A DNA stretch of 64,000 nucleotides from Piper betle (taxonomy: Eukaryota; Streptophyta; Magnoliopsida; Piperales; Piperaceae): NCBI GenBank assembly GCA_033002965.1, contig JAURVB010012978.1, positions 44,014-108,013 of the forward strand. The letters run 5' to 3'. Below are positions 1 to 11,601 of the stretch, piece after piece. Position numbers and translations under genes: made by a program. A model generated the notes under the pieces. It did not search any database. It was not told the origin of the DNA and saw only the letters and a list, made by a program, of their open reading frames with translations. The number at the start of each line of letters is the position of its first letter. The stretch's first letter is position 1.

Positions 1-728
1 CCAAATCGGATTTGGGTTCAACCATATCAACTCTAGATTTAGGGGTTCAAATTTTTATTACTACCCGTTTCATATTGAGTTTCAATATAAGTCTCGACCT
101 GACTCGTAAAGACCTCAAATTTTAAAAATATTTATTGTTTAATTTTAATTATATATATATAATATTTTCTAAAATATATTATATTTTTATCATAAATAAA
201 GATTATTATTATAAAATATTTAAAATTTTGTATATTTACATACAAATGTATGCAATATATTTATTATTGAACCCCTTCCAGGTCGATTCGAGTCTCCGAG
301 TTTGGTAAATTGGGTCCAGCTAAATCAGGACAAAAAATTAACCCTCTGGGCAGCACTCACACTCAGGTTATTCTCTTACCAAACTCAACCTCCAACGGTG
401 ACATGGGCAATCTTTAAAATCACTATACGACGCTCACCACCCATGTTTTCTATTCATATTATGAAATAAAAGTAGATATTAAATATAATCCAAAAGATTT
501 TCTAATCTTAATTCTTGGAACAAGTAGCTAATCCCAATCTGATTTTTTCCGCATACATATCCACGAATTGTTCCAATATTTTTCATTCATGAATCATGCC
601 CCAAATAACCTACACCACTGGATCGTATACAGTTCAACTGCCCCTGTCGCTCTTATTTTCATATCACATACCTTCAGCCTTTATCTGCAGCGCTGTTCCT
701 CACTTCTCACATAGGAGCTAAGCAAGAG
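1..728. other. upstream region of TBL gene with diverged interspersed repeat
   Basis: No gene is visible here. The first ~400 bases resemble the stretch at about 62440-62720: both have a block with AAATATT/TTTTGTA followed by TACATG, and both are flanked by 'gggttcaa' and 'gagtctc' style text. I read them as two old copies of one dispersed repeat. The ~300 bases before the start codon at 729 are the likely promoter and 5' leader of the TBL gene; no clear TATA box was identified. Confidence 0.35.
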
Positions 729-1989
729 ATGGGAGCTTCTTTACCTATCTCCTCTTCTCTTCCTCATTCAACGTCTCTGTTCTTCCTCTTCATATTGTTC
801 ATTAGTTCTTTGGCCAAACAGAGAAGACCACTAGAGGAGGCAAAACAAGTGGGCAGCTGTGATTTCTTCCATGGAAGCTGGGTCTTTGATAGTTCATATC
901 CCATGTATGATTTTGCAAGCTGCCCCCAGCTAGAACCAGAGTTCAACTGCCTAAAGTATGGCAGACCTGATAAACTCTACTTGAAGTATAGATGGCAACC
1001 CAGTGCCTGTGATCTTCCCAGGTAACTAAATTAATGCCAAAACATTCATTTTCATTAAGAAATTTTCTTATTGTTTTTACTAAAATGGTTTTCGGTATTG
1101 GTTGTTAATGCTTAAGATTTGATGGGAAGCAGCTTTTGTCGGCATGGAGAGGGAAGAAGATAATGTTTGTAGGGGACTCCATTAGTCTCAACCAGTGGCA
1201 GTCACTCATTTGTATGCTTCATGCGGCTGTGCCCACTGCCATGGACACCTTATCCCGGAAGGGAGATGTTTCTTCCTTAGTATTGCAGGCACTACCTCCA
1301 ATCCACGTATTTCATTACTTGTTTGTGATCTAGCTTTCCATTGATTTCAATCGTTGGTTCCTCAGTCATCTTATGATAAATTTAGATTTTTGATGTACAG
1401 CGCATTCATAGCCTGGAAAATAAATCGAGGAAGTTGGTTTGATTGTTGCAGGAATATAATGTATCAGTGATGTATCATAAAACCGCATATCTAGTGGATA
1501 TAGTGAGGGAGAGCATTGGGAGGGTGCTGAAGTTGGATTCAATCCAAAGTGGAAGCTTATGGAAAGAAATGGACGTGCTCATATTCAATACTTGGCATTG
1601 GTGGATTCACACGGGAAAAAACCAACCGTATAAGAACAATCTCTGAAATTGAAATGGTCGTTTATAATATGTTTTTTTATAATTATTTGAGCTTGATGTA
1701 AACTGGTTTTGGTGTAGATGGGATTATGTGCAAGATGGAAGCAACGTTTACAAAGATATGGATCGTTTGGTGGCGTTTGAGAAGGGTCTAACAACTTGGG
1801 CTAAATGGGTGGACTCTTCAATGCAACAAGCCGAAACCAAGGTCTTCTTCCAAGGCATCTCCCCCACACATTACAAGTAAGATTTTTCTCATAAGTTGTA
1901 TTATGCATATCTTTGCATAATCTCTTTGAATTGAAGATTAAGAAAAGAAAGATTGGGATGGCAACTAGTCCAGAAGTTAACATCATCTA

Positions 1990-2033
<44 letters not shown>

Positions 2034-2156
2034 GTTTTGGACCGCTCTTTTCAGAGACCTCTAAATAATATAATTGGAAAAATAAGCATGCAGGGATGAC
2101 ACAATATAAAAAATATCAAGTTTGGATCCCACAATGAGTACGTATCCAATCAACGT

Positions 2157-2194
<38 letters not shown>

Positions 2195-3018
2195 TTGAAA
2201 TAGGTGGACCTAACTTGAAGCCAATCTGATGGCCATACGACTCGTTTATGGATGATATAATATTTGCTATTGAGAATCATGTGTCAAATCAAATATCAAA
2301 GTTACTTTTCACAAAGCAACCACCAAAGTTTCTTGAATGAACTAAATTTTTGTAAAACCTAATTTATAAGCCATTAGGTTGGACCATTACATGTGAACTA
2401 CCGTTGGACTCAACAGGGTTGTCCCATGCTACCAACCATTTGCACATGGACAGAGATATAATCCAAGTAGTCACTGCTGACGATGCATAACAAGCCAATA
2501 AATCCACCAGCCCTTCTCTGTCACTGTTAATCGGGCACTCCCATGTATGGTTGTCTTACTCTTGTCTATCACAGTACTTTTATTCATGGTCTTTACCATG
2601 CCACAAATTGTATCTAGCTATGTAAATGAGTCAATTAACATATTGAATTAACACCAACATTTTCAACAAATTAAGAAAAAAATTAAAAAAGTTTTGACGA
2701 CAATGTATGGAAAACAGGGCTGATGAGTGGAACCAGCGAGGGGCGAAGAAGTGCCAAGGGCAGCAGGTGCCGGTGGCCGGATCGGTGTACCCGGGAGGCC
2801 CATTGCCTCAAGACGGAGTGGTGAAGAAGGTGCTGGCCAAGATGTCGTCGCCGGTGTACTTGCTAGACATAACGCTAATGTCGCAGTTAAGGAAGGATGG
2901 CCACCCATCGGCTTATAGTGGCCTACATGCAGGCATGGATTGTAGTCATTGGTGCGTCCCCGGCCTTCCTGATACTTGGAACCAGATCCTCTATGCGGCC
3001 ACGGTGCAGCCATATTGA
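729..3018 (+). CDS. trichome birefringence-like (TBL/PC-esterase, DUF231) polysaccharide O-acetyltransferase
   Basis: Spliced from five exons: 729-1021, 1117-1288, 1452-1627, 1718-1876 and 2718-3018, giving 366 residues with phase preserved throughout. An N-terminal hydrophobic stretch (about residues 9-27) fits a Golgi signal anchor. The TBL domain begins with [11 protein letters not shown]; the GDS motif is at residues 117-119 (MFVGDSIS) and the DxxH motif at 341-344 ([15 protein letters not shown]), the two catalytic signatures of this family, which acetylates cell-wall xylan, mannan or pectin. Length is typical for a short TBL protein. Intron 2 (1289-1451) needs a GC donor (CAG|GC) to join SSLVLQ to EYNVSVMYH; the other introns are GT-AG. 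Intron 4 (841 bases) holds two TA microsatellites. Which TBL subgroup, and hence substrate, cannot be told by eye. Confidence 0.9.
1997..2191. repeat. two (TA)n microsatellites in TBL intron 4
   Basis: Two TA runs, about 1997-2026 and 2159-2190, bracket ~130 bases of unique-looking AT-rich DNA within the intron. The layout resembles the TA-flanked elements elsewhere in the window, but I found no inverted ends inside, so it is called only as simple repeat. Confidence 0.8.
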
Positions 3019-4806
3019 CACATTTTCTTAAGGAGGCTGCTTACCAATCTTTGCATTTGTTTGGTTCCTGGGTATTGTTTATATGTCTCCAAGAAGCAAT
3101 AATCTGCATGAATATGCATTTGAATATGATTATCGGGGATTTGAATGCCAAAGTGAATGTACTACTATCGTAATATTATGGACCAAGCAGGAAACGTAAG
3201 TTTCTGTCATATGGGTATTTGGGTGTTTTATTATTTCAATACTGTTTCTATGCTGTTAAACTTCGTGCATAAAAATTTATTTTGATCATCAAGCTATCAG
3301 TTTATTCTGTCTATCCAATGTAGGTTATCACGTTGCCACCCCCTTTCTTTAGCTAAAACGAAATAGGGTTTTTGCTTGCAAATCAACCCGCTTATCATAT
3401 TAAAACGCTCGTTTTTTTTTCCTCGCTTTCATTTATGCGTTTAAACCTTTCTTAAGTAGTAGTTAACTTTGGCCCATAATAATTCTGGGGGCCTATTAAC
3501 TTAACTTAAAATTATTATTACTGTTATTTTTTATTATTAAGTATTGAAATATATTTCTACCCAAATTAGGAATTTGAAAAAAATGGCAATTTTTTCATAT
3601 TGATAATTTTATATTACTCAAATTAAAGTTTATTACTTAATAATACATATTAATTTAACATTTTTACATAATTAAATATTTTTATTTACTTATTCATTGT
3701 TATTAATTATCAAGAAAAATTTAGAATTTTAATCTATCCAAATTAATAATATTAAAAAAATTAATTCTATTCTATTACAAATTTTTTTCTGAAATCAAAT
3801 TTTTTACTTATTAATACTTACTCAATTAAGAATATTGCTTATTTTTAACATAAAATTAAAATTATTTTTAATATATATATATATACAATACACACACATA
3901 CACACAATTACTGTCTTCTAAAAATAGATGTTTTGTAAAGTTAAATTAGTCATGATATTCATTATTTTTATTTAAAATAATAATTAATAATGTTTTTCAA
4001 ATTATTTTTATGTATTATGTATAAATATTATTAATAAGTTTAAAATTCACCTTGCACATTGCGCCGTTCTTTGGCTAATATTATTTTTAATCATGAACTT
4101 AAAATAGGGGAAAAATCTCGATATACACTAGCTAGTGATCAAGTCAATCTTGGGTTCAAACTAGAACAAATTAGTAGTAAAATTATGGTAAGAACCCAAC
4201 TTGATTAGAAGTATGGACAACGTTAATTAGTACACAATCCTCATGACATGACTGATTTCGTCCCTCCGTATATTTGTAGTCCTTAACCATCTAAATACTT
4301 TCGATGTACTAATCTTGGTATATTGCTGAAAAAATTCAATTTTAATTTTATTTGTGCTGGTAATAAAGCAGCTACTTAGACATCGTGTCAACCTTTCGGA
4401 GAATTTTTATTTTTCGCAAGGACCAATTAATTAATTCGTTTAACAAAATAATGGAATAAAACCAAACTATTGAGATGCAGGGCAATGTCTTTATCACGCT
4501 AGGAATGGAGTACGACGAGATATATGATACATCCCCGTGAGCTTTGGCAACGTTGTTGATCAATTTCATAATGGGTACTGCAGCCCCTTTGAATAATCCA
4601 ATTTATCCTCCGTGGCCATAAAGTGTTAAAATATCCACTATTTTAATACCTGATTCAAACAATAAATAATTTGGTATCTAACTTAATTATTAATGAACTC
4701 TCTGAAAACGTTAAAAATTCATCCTAAAGTACTGACTGGAACACTATAAAAAGTTTTTTAGATACCATTTCTTTTTATGTCCACCCAAGGTCGATCAAGA
4801 TCACGT
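3019..4806. other. gene-free AT-rich intergenic DNA
   Basis: No coding segment is supportable. The first few hundred bases are the TBL 3' region. The stretch 3500-4050 is very AT-rich. A short TA run lies near 3870-3886, followed by CA-rich repeats (to about 3906). Confidence 0.6.
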
Positions 4807-5001
4807 CCCATTTCTGGTCTTTGTTGCGTTGGCAACCGACCAGGCAAGGCTCCGCTGGGCGGGAAGGATTGGTGCTTGCCGTCTGGACCGGGAGTATAGC
4901 TAATGAAGACAAAGGCGATCACCTAGATTTCTGACTTGCTGACACCGCTACACCATTGGGAAATGCTGTTGTTGGCAAAGTTCACGAGGGATTTCTCACA
5001 G
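4807..5001 (+). pseudogene. relic of a class II phospholipase A1 lipase gene
   Basis: A short decayed copy of the middle of the lipase exon 1 found intact at 15660. Readable pieces include FVALATDQA, matching FVAVATDEG of the intact gene, then a stretch matching the GRRDVVVVWRGTI segment in a shifted frame, and finally VVGKVHEGFL, matching VHGAVHLGFL. Frames change between these pieces and stops intervene. The GHSLGG half of the gene is absent. It marks the outer edge of a former tandem lipase cluster (copies near 4.8, 15.7 and 19.8 kb). Confidence 0.65.
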
Positions 5002-6192
5002 TAAATATACACCACTACTAATAAAAATTAGCCATACCAGAAATAAGAACGGTGCTGGAGATCCGGTACGCGGCATGCATGCCATATCAAATTCTAGAAT
5101 ATATTTAACAATATTAAGATCAGCTTCACAGGTTCTCAAAATATATGGATTAGCTAGACCAGCTCAACTTCCACCTCGCCGGCTGATCGATCGTTGATCG
5201 GTTTAAAACTAACTATATAAGAATTTTGGTTCACAGTGAGCAGAGGAGAACAATGAATGAAGAAGAGATAAAATGAGAACAATGATAGGAATTTGAGAAA
5301 GGAAGAAGTAGAGAAATGAAGAAGAAGAACGAAGAAGTAGAGGGTTTGGAGAGAAGAGAAGAAGGAATTTGGGGAGGAAAGAGTTCCAATTTTCGTTGCT
5401 TAAGATTTTAAGTACAGCCGATACATCCCATGTAATCACTATATTTAGTAAGTATGAAATATATGTAAATGACATAAAAATTTTAAATAATTAATTTTAT
5501 TAAAAATAGTAAATATATAATATATTTTTAAGAAAATTTGGTATTATTTATTGTATTTTGTATGAAAATTAATCGTGATTACAAACAAGTAGGTCACCCA
5601 TAAGCTGTTTTTATACAAAAGAATTTCTCACTTTTTCTTGTCTTTTGAGATAATAAAAAAAGAAAAATTAATTGTGCATGGAAGAACATATGGGTAACAC
5701 AATTAAATGTAATTATGATTATTTTATACTTTCGGTTAAATGTAATATTAGATTTAGACACAAAGTGATTTAGTTAATATTACTTTATATGTATAATCGT
5801 GCCTCCGACTGTGCCTTGCCTATTGCCACACGCCCCGACACCTCATGCCCCCTGTGTGCCTCACTGATTGTGCCCCTCACCTATTTATCACCAAATTTTG
5901 GTGACAAACAATGACCACTCAAATTTGTTGTCACTTAATCTAAGCAATAAATTATTTCCGAAGTGAATACTTCTCTCATAGAAAATTTTGGTAATAAATT
6001 TGGTGACAAACACCTTTTAATTTGTCCCCAATTTTTTATAATAAAAATAATTTTTCACTAATGAAAATATGAGCCTATTATAATGTATTTAAATATTATT
6101 ATATTAATTTATATGTAAAATTAGAATTTATTTTTAGCCCACACAATCTTGCCTAGTATAGATATAATAATTGACAAGGGTTTTTTATTTTG

Positions 6193-6195
<3 letters not shown>

Positions 6196-6237
<42 letters not shown>

Positions 6238-6294
6238 TTGCAACACTAAAATCGAAGTACATGGTAGACAATGGCTATATATATATATATATAT
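6196..6294. repeat. paired (TA)n microsatellites
   Basis: TA runs at about 6196-6232 and 6276-6294 bracket ~45 bases of other sequence. The intervening segment is too short to judge for inverted ends. Confidence 0.75.
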
Positions 6295-6689
6295 AAACAT
6301 CAATATAATTAAGCCGTCTAAAGGGGTGGAAGACGCGTGGCACTTGGTAAATATTGTTCTCTGTGATGGTTCCATATATGTAAAATAATAAAATGTTTAC
6401 GTTTAGATATTAAGTAGATCATCATGTGGCATATTATAAGTTGAAGTATCTATCCGATATATTTGATTTCTTACATTGCGCATGTATATGGCTGCTTCCT
6501 TTTTTTTGAGCTGTAACTGATCACAAACGCACGTGAATTAAGTAGGGCAGTAAACCCGATTTACAAATTTATCAACCAATTTGAATTGAATGGCACCAAA
6601 ATGATGAAGAATTATTTAATTGTACAAGAAAAATGTGAAAAACTTGATTAATTTAACCAAGCTGACTTCAAATATAAATAGTAACTAGA

Positions 6690-7560
6690 GGTATACCCGT
6701 GTTTTACGCGGGTTATGTAGTCTATATATGTATATATATTATACTTTTAAATAATTATGTTTTTTAGTTTTTTAAAATTATAATTTAATTATAATTAGTT
6801 ATCATCATCCTTTTATATTATACACTGTCTGTTTACCATATCTAAAACTATTTTTGCGCAAGGTTTGCGTATCTTATTATTTTCTATGCTGATTATATTT
6901 TCAAACAAATATCGTCATTTTCTTCTAATTAATTATAATTAATTATATTTTTTATTTTTATAAATTTAATTGAATTCACATATATTCCATCATATTATAT
7001 ATATATATATATAATCCCTTTTAAATTAAAATTTTTTAAACAAATACTCATGTGTCATTGCATGTTGCACATTCTATTTGGTTTTCTACCGCTTTTATAT
7101 TTTATACATTTTTAAATTTTTAATCAATTTAAACTATAACCCAAGTTGAGTTAAAGTTGATCAAATATATTTTCTTTATAAGCTTTATAAAAATCTATAT
7201 GTTAGTAAAATTGGGATTCTATTATAAACCTTATTAACATTATTATACTTTTTTAAAAATTAATATATTCAAATTACACTTATTCATGCCTTGTTAGAAT
7301 TTGAATTAACTCTAATCAAATGATTTACTTTGTTTGAATTTCTTATATTTTAAAGAATTTAAATCAACTTAAAATACAATTTGAATTGAGTGATATTTGA
7401 TTATATATTTTCTTTGCAAGCTTTGACTAAATATGTGTATTAGTTAAACTAGGATTTACTTATAAACTTTATTAGTATTATGTTATATTTTTTAATATAT
7501 ATATTATAATTAAATAAAAGGTTAATATGTTCTAGGTAAGCACAATCCTAATTTTTTTAA
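6690..7560. repeat. AT-rich interspersed repeat with internal diverged duplication
   Basis: The block opens with a CCCGTG...CGCGGG inverted motif near 6696-6715 of the kind common in plant dispersed repeats. Two diverged ~140-base copies lie at about 7140-7280 and 7370-7500; both run ATATTTTCTTT, then AAGCTTT, then a TATAAAC/CTTTATTA block. Class of element is unknown. Confidence 0.45.
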
Positions 7561-8370
7561 TCTTGCAAAGCTAAATTCAAACAAAAATTTGCAAAATATG
7601 ATATTTAATTTGGCGCATGGACGAAGTGCTTCGTTTGATATCAATTCCTCGCTGCAATCATTTTTTTCCACCAATATTTCTTTTCTTTCGTCATTGATCA
7701 GTCATAAACTGCAAATGTTCAAGGTATTAATATCCCGATGAATTGAAATCTAACTGCTAATGTGAAACTCTTAATGTTCATGGAATTGTACTCTTTCAAA
7801 ATAGATTGTACACTAGAAAAAAATGCAATAACCCAAATAAATATTAATTTTTCATCATTTTTTTTAAAAAAGAAAAAATCAGTCTAGCCAACTGATATAA
7901 TCTATCTATAATAAGCTAGGCTCAAATAAACTTTAAAAACTACGTTATTTAATCACCCACATTCTACTCTCATTCAAACGATTCATTGCCAATCAGTGCT
8001 ACTCTACAACTTACATGCGAAGCGATGATTCTAATAAGCATTAGTTATCTTGTAAGACAGTAAGAATATATCGGTCTTCTAATAGGAATTACTGTCAATA
8101 AACGTACAGTATTCAAACTCCGGTCTAAACAATTTGCCCCCCAACAGAATTAAGCATACCTTCTCTATGGCCTTTATTGCTAAACCAAGAACTCAAAGTC
8201 CAATGTTGCCAAGTTCCCATGAACAGGATCCTTTGGCGATTTTCTGAGGAGAGGAATGAGATTATGCCCTTGTTAATGTGCTCCATATAAGTGCAATTGT
8301 ACAAACCTTCAGCACTTCTTCGATTGCCGCTTTTGTTACCACGATTTTCTGGGCGCCTCTGTAGTTCTGT

Positions 8371-8394
8371 TATATATATATATATATATATATA
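8371..8394. repeat. (TA)12 tract at the left border of element A
   Basis: Uninterrupted TA run directly abutting the left inverted end of element A. The matching right border is the (AT)6 run at 10015-10026. Confidence 0.9.
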
Positions 8395-8485
8395 CAGATA
8401 AAGATTGCTGTCTTGCAGCACAGCCAAGATGGCTGTGCTGCACTTTCCAGCCGTTGGATTGATTCAATCCAACGGCTGAAATTAA
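8395..8485 (+). repeat. element A left terminal inverted repeat
   Basis: Contains a perfect 12-bp-arm hairpin (GCAGCACAGCCA / TGGCTGTGCTGC, about 8420-8446) and a palindrome with arms CCGTTGGAT and ATCCAACGG (about 8456-8478). Its reverse complement matches 9930-10014. Confidence 0.75.
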
Positions 8486-8489
8486 AACA

Positions 8490-9917
8490 AACTCCACCAT
8501 CATCCCCTTCCTATAATTCCCGCCTACCAATTCATCAACATCCCTCACAGACACATCTGTGAACACAACTTCAGAATCCTTCAATCTCTCTCCATCAACC
8601 TCCACCTCAAGCCCTTCTCCATGTCCTTCCAGACCCAGAACAGTGACCTTCTCAATGACCCATCCCTTCTCCGTTGCGAACTCCGGCTCTGTCACCTCGG
8701 ACCACACCTTCACCTGCTTCTGCTCAAGTGTGGCGTAGAACTCCACGAGAGTCGAGTGCCCACCGGCGACCTTCATCTCCGGCAGCTCGTCATCGTCGCC
8801 AAACACCTTCCCCTTGGCCTCCCCGGAGGTGGCGCCGGCGGGGAAGGTGACGACGAGCGTGAAGGGGGTCGTCCTTGCCACCTTCAACGTCAACCCCCTC
8901 TCTGCATGGGCAAGATGGTGTTCTGGTACACATGCACGTTCACGACATGCAATGGCGCATCAAGAGTCAGGTACTGCCCGCTCTCGGAGACGATGGCCTT
9001 GGACATGTCAAAGAGGTTGTACCAAGACCCCGGCGGAAACATCGCCTTCACCGAAGTGGCAGCCTTCTTCAGCACCGGCGAAACTAGCACACTTCCCCCA
9101 AGCATGAACTAGGTGCTCACATCATAGCAGTCTGTGAAGTTCGGGAAGTTGAAGAACAGGGGACGAGCAATGGGGTGTGAGCTTCAAAGTTGAGGGTGTA
9201 GAAGTAAGGCAGCAGCTTGTACCGAAGCCCAAGAGCATTCCTAGCCGATATGGCCACAGATTTCCACACATAGAGCTCTTGCCTCGGCGAGTAGTAGTTG
9301 GCATGGTCTCTGGAGAACGGGTAGAACGCACCCAGCTCAATCCACCGGTTGCAGAGCTCCTCTGTAGGAGCAGGGTAGAATCCAGAGATATCGGCGCCCA
9401 CCATGGGCACGCCAAACATACCAAAGTTGAGAATGGTGGAGATGGAGTAGCGCAAGTCCTCCCACGTCGCCTTGTTGTCCCCAGTCCAATGCGCTGCGTA
9501 CCTGCCGGAGCCGACGAAGGTCGACCGGGACAGCACGAACGGCCGCTTGCCCTGCAACGCCAGCAGAGCCCCGTGGGTGGCAATGGCCATGGAGAACCCG
9601 TAGAGACTGTGGGCGTCATACTCCAGTACCCAGTTGTAATGCGTCGCACTGGTGGCGATGGTCTTCAAGCCCAGCGGAGCCCCAACGCCGGAGGCATTGA
9701 TCTTGTACGGTGGCTCGTCCCACCTCGTCTTGGTGATGTTCTTGCAATCCAAGCAACAATCCCATGGCAGGCCCGTACCGGGGCAAGGGCGGTCGGTGGG
9801 GATCCGGCACTTGCCGGTGCAGAAATTCGAGACCTCGTTCATGTCGATCCACAGCCCATCGACCGGGATGAGATCATGGAAGCGTTTGATCTCGTCTCCC
9901 CACCATGAAACAGTAGC
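8490..9917 (-). pseudogene. captured, 5'-truncated GH31 alpha-glucosidase fragment
   Basis: Reads on the - strand from [15 protein letters not shown] (near 9915) through [13 protein letters not shown], which holds the GH31 catalytic nucleophile Asp, and WTGDNKATW, which holds the acid/base region, to the C-terminal beta domains (LFPPGSWY-like, VWSEV, KGWVIEKVTVLGL). It corresponds to roughly the last half of a ~900-residue plant acid alpha-glucosidase. The N-terminal half and the stop codon are missing; homology ends exactly where the element A inverted ends start. It is broken by a frameshift near 9150-9165, an in-frame TAG at 9109-9111 (in ...CYDVST*FMLGG) and a one-base insertion in a G run near 8893-8897. 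No product is expected. The fragment is uniformly GC-rich, unlike its AT-rich surroundings. Confidence 0.88.
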
Positions 9918-9929
9918 AATCAGATTTTA

Positions 9930-10014
9930 GAGCCGTTAGATCACGATCTAACGGCCAGGAAAAAATGCAGGACAGCCATGTTGGCTGTCCTGCAGGACAG
10001 GAACTTATTCCCAC
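9930..10014 (-). repeat. element A right terminal inverted repeat
   Basis: Reversed copy of 8395-8485: hairpin with arms GCAGGACAGCCA and TGGCTGTCCTGC, then palindrome arms GCCGTTAGATC and GATCTAACGGC. Ends at the AT run 10015-10026. Confidence 0.72.
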
Positions 10015-10122
10015 ATATATATATATCATTGCAAACTCACACCTACGTACATTAATTAGATATGATAACAGATATAGATCTTATATAGATCGTATATACT
10101 CTTTCAAACGTTAGATATATAT

Positions 10123-10262
10123 GAGGAATGCTGCAAGGCGCTGTCATGTTTTAGTAACGCATGCAGCGTATTTTATTTTGGGCCGTTGGATCAAAATCCA
10201 ACGGTCCAAAATAAGATCCACTTTCCCCCCCCCCTCCTCTCCATTTCTCTTCCACCATCTGC
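10123..10262 (+). repeat. element B left terminal inverted repeat
   Basis: Matches the reverse complement of 11602-11741. The last shared text is the C run followed by CATTTCTCTTCCACCAT. Confidence 0.85.
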
Positions 10263-10625
10263 CCCCGCTGGATTCTGCCACCCCTCGGCCCTGTCCTTGC
10301 CCTTGGCCCAGCCCCCCTGCAGCCGCTGTACCCCACTGCCCACGCCCACTGCTCCAGCACCCCCCTCCCTCGCTCGGTGCCGCGGCTCACCCTACCCACC
10401 CGCCCCTGCCCGTAGACGCGGTCCCCCCCCGCCCCCCGTCCCGACTTGCAACCGTGGCCCCTCCCTCGTGTCGCAGCCCACAGCCCCTGCGAGCGACGCA
10501 ACGGCAATGTTGGCGGTGGGGTGGTGTGGTCGTCAACGGTGGGTGGGGTGGGGTGGTGTGGCAATAGTAGGGAGGGGGGGGGCGTGGGGGGGCGGGGGAG
10601 GGGGGAAGAGAAATAGGGGAGGGTA

Positions 10626-11295
10626 GATTCGTAATAAAAACTTGGCTCGAGTAAGAATCGAGTCAAATTTTTATAACGAAATAAATTTTTTAAAAAAAAT
10701 AATTTTGTGATAAAAATTTAACTTGAGCCCGACTTGAGTTAAATTTTTATTATGAAATAAAATTTTAAAATAATTAAATAATTTCATAATAAAAGTATGA
10801 CTTGACTCTTTACCATGTGGAATCAAGTCAAGTTTTTCAAATTTATTTCGTAATTTTTTTAAAAAATAAAATAAAATAATTTTTTTAAAATAAAATAAAA
10901 TAAAAATAATTTTACTAAATAAATATAAAAAAATAAATTTAAAAAAATAAAATAATTTGTAATAAAAACTTGACTTGATCCCACATGGGAAAGGGCTGAG
11001 TGAAGTTTTTATTACGAAATTATTTTATTTTTTGTTAAATTTATTTCGTAATATTGATACGAGTCGGGACAGAGTCAAGTTTTAATTACGAAATTATTTT
11101 ATTTTTTAAAATTTTATTTCATAATATTTATTTTGTAAAATTATTTTATTTTTTAATAATTTATTTCATAATAAAAACTAAACTCGAGTTGGGTTCAAGT
11201 CAAATTTTTATTACAACATTATTTTTTAAAAAAAATTATTTCATAATAAAAATTTAACTCAATCCTAACTCGAGTTAAGTTTTTATTATAAAACC
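10626..11295. repeat. palindromic minisatellite core of element B
   Basis: Repeated units of about 50-120 bases in which CTCGAGT-type palindromes (for example ACTCGAGTT near 11180 and 11270) are flanked by inverted TTTCATAATAAAAA and TTTTTATTATGAAA blocks, separated by A/T runs. Units are diverged and of uneven length. The same units occur in element C (54414-54645 and 55440-55690), so they are a family feature rather than local noise. Confidence 0.7.
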
Positions 11296-11601
11296 ACCCT
11301 CCCCTATTTCTTCCTCCCTGTATTGCCGCACCACCCTATTGCCGGCGACCTCACCGTTGGCCGTTCGCTGGCCAACACTGTTGCCGTGTCGCCCGCGCGG
11401 GCTGTGGCAAGGGGGAGGGGCCGCTGTTGCGAGCGGGGATCGGGGGGACTGCGCCTGCGGGGTAGGGGCAGGGGGTGGGCCACGGCTCGCCCGGGCAGGG
11501 GGAGGGGGAGTGGTGAGGGGGAAACGCGGGGAGGGGGAGGAGTGGTGAGGGGGAAACGCAGGGGGGAGAGCAAAGCGGGGGCCCGCAGCAGTGGGTGGGG
11601 C

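Larger units (their letters stand above)
5060..8370. other. gene-free, repeat-rich intergenic DNA
   Basis: No gene is recognised. Contents noted: a purine-rich stretch at 5230-5385; a C-rich patch at 5805-5885; repeated GGTGACAAA motifs at 5890-6010; two TA tracts at 6196-6294; and a repeat block at 6690-7560 described separately. The open frame near 8125-8427 on the - strand has no recognisable family and runs into the TA tract of element A. Confidence 0.5.
8395..10014. mobile_element. element A: TIR element carrying a captured GH31 gene fragment
   Basis: About 1.62 kb bounded on both sides by TA runs. The two ends are imperfect inverted repeats of ~90 bases: left 8395-8485 and right 9930-10014 reversed. 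Each end contains, in the same order, a hairpin whose arms read ACAGCCA...TGGCTGT and then a palindrome with arms CCGTTRGAT...ATCYAACGG. The interior is a C-terminal half of an alpha-glucosidase gene on the - strand, directly adjacent to the palindromes. No transposase is present, so the element is non-autonomous. The pattern is that of Pack-type elements (gene capture between inverted ends); the superfamily is not determined. It belongs with elements B-E. Confidence 0.75.

Noticed and set aside
8395..8485. Hairpins at element ends as transcription terminators or Helitron 3' hairpins
   Set aside because: They occur as inverted pairs at both ends next to TA tracts; there is no CTRR end or 5' TC signature as required for Helitrons.
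8621..9930. Frames on the + strand opposite the GH31 fragment
   Set aside because: Shadows of the GC-rich - strand coding; no protein family features.
10121..10666. Overlapping 145-170 codon frames on both strands in the GC-rich arms of element B
   Set aside because: Pro/Arg/Gly low-complexity reading of C-rich and G-rich repeats, open in several frames at once, with no domain or splice context.
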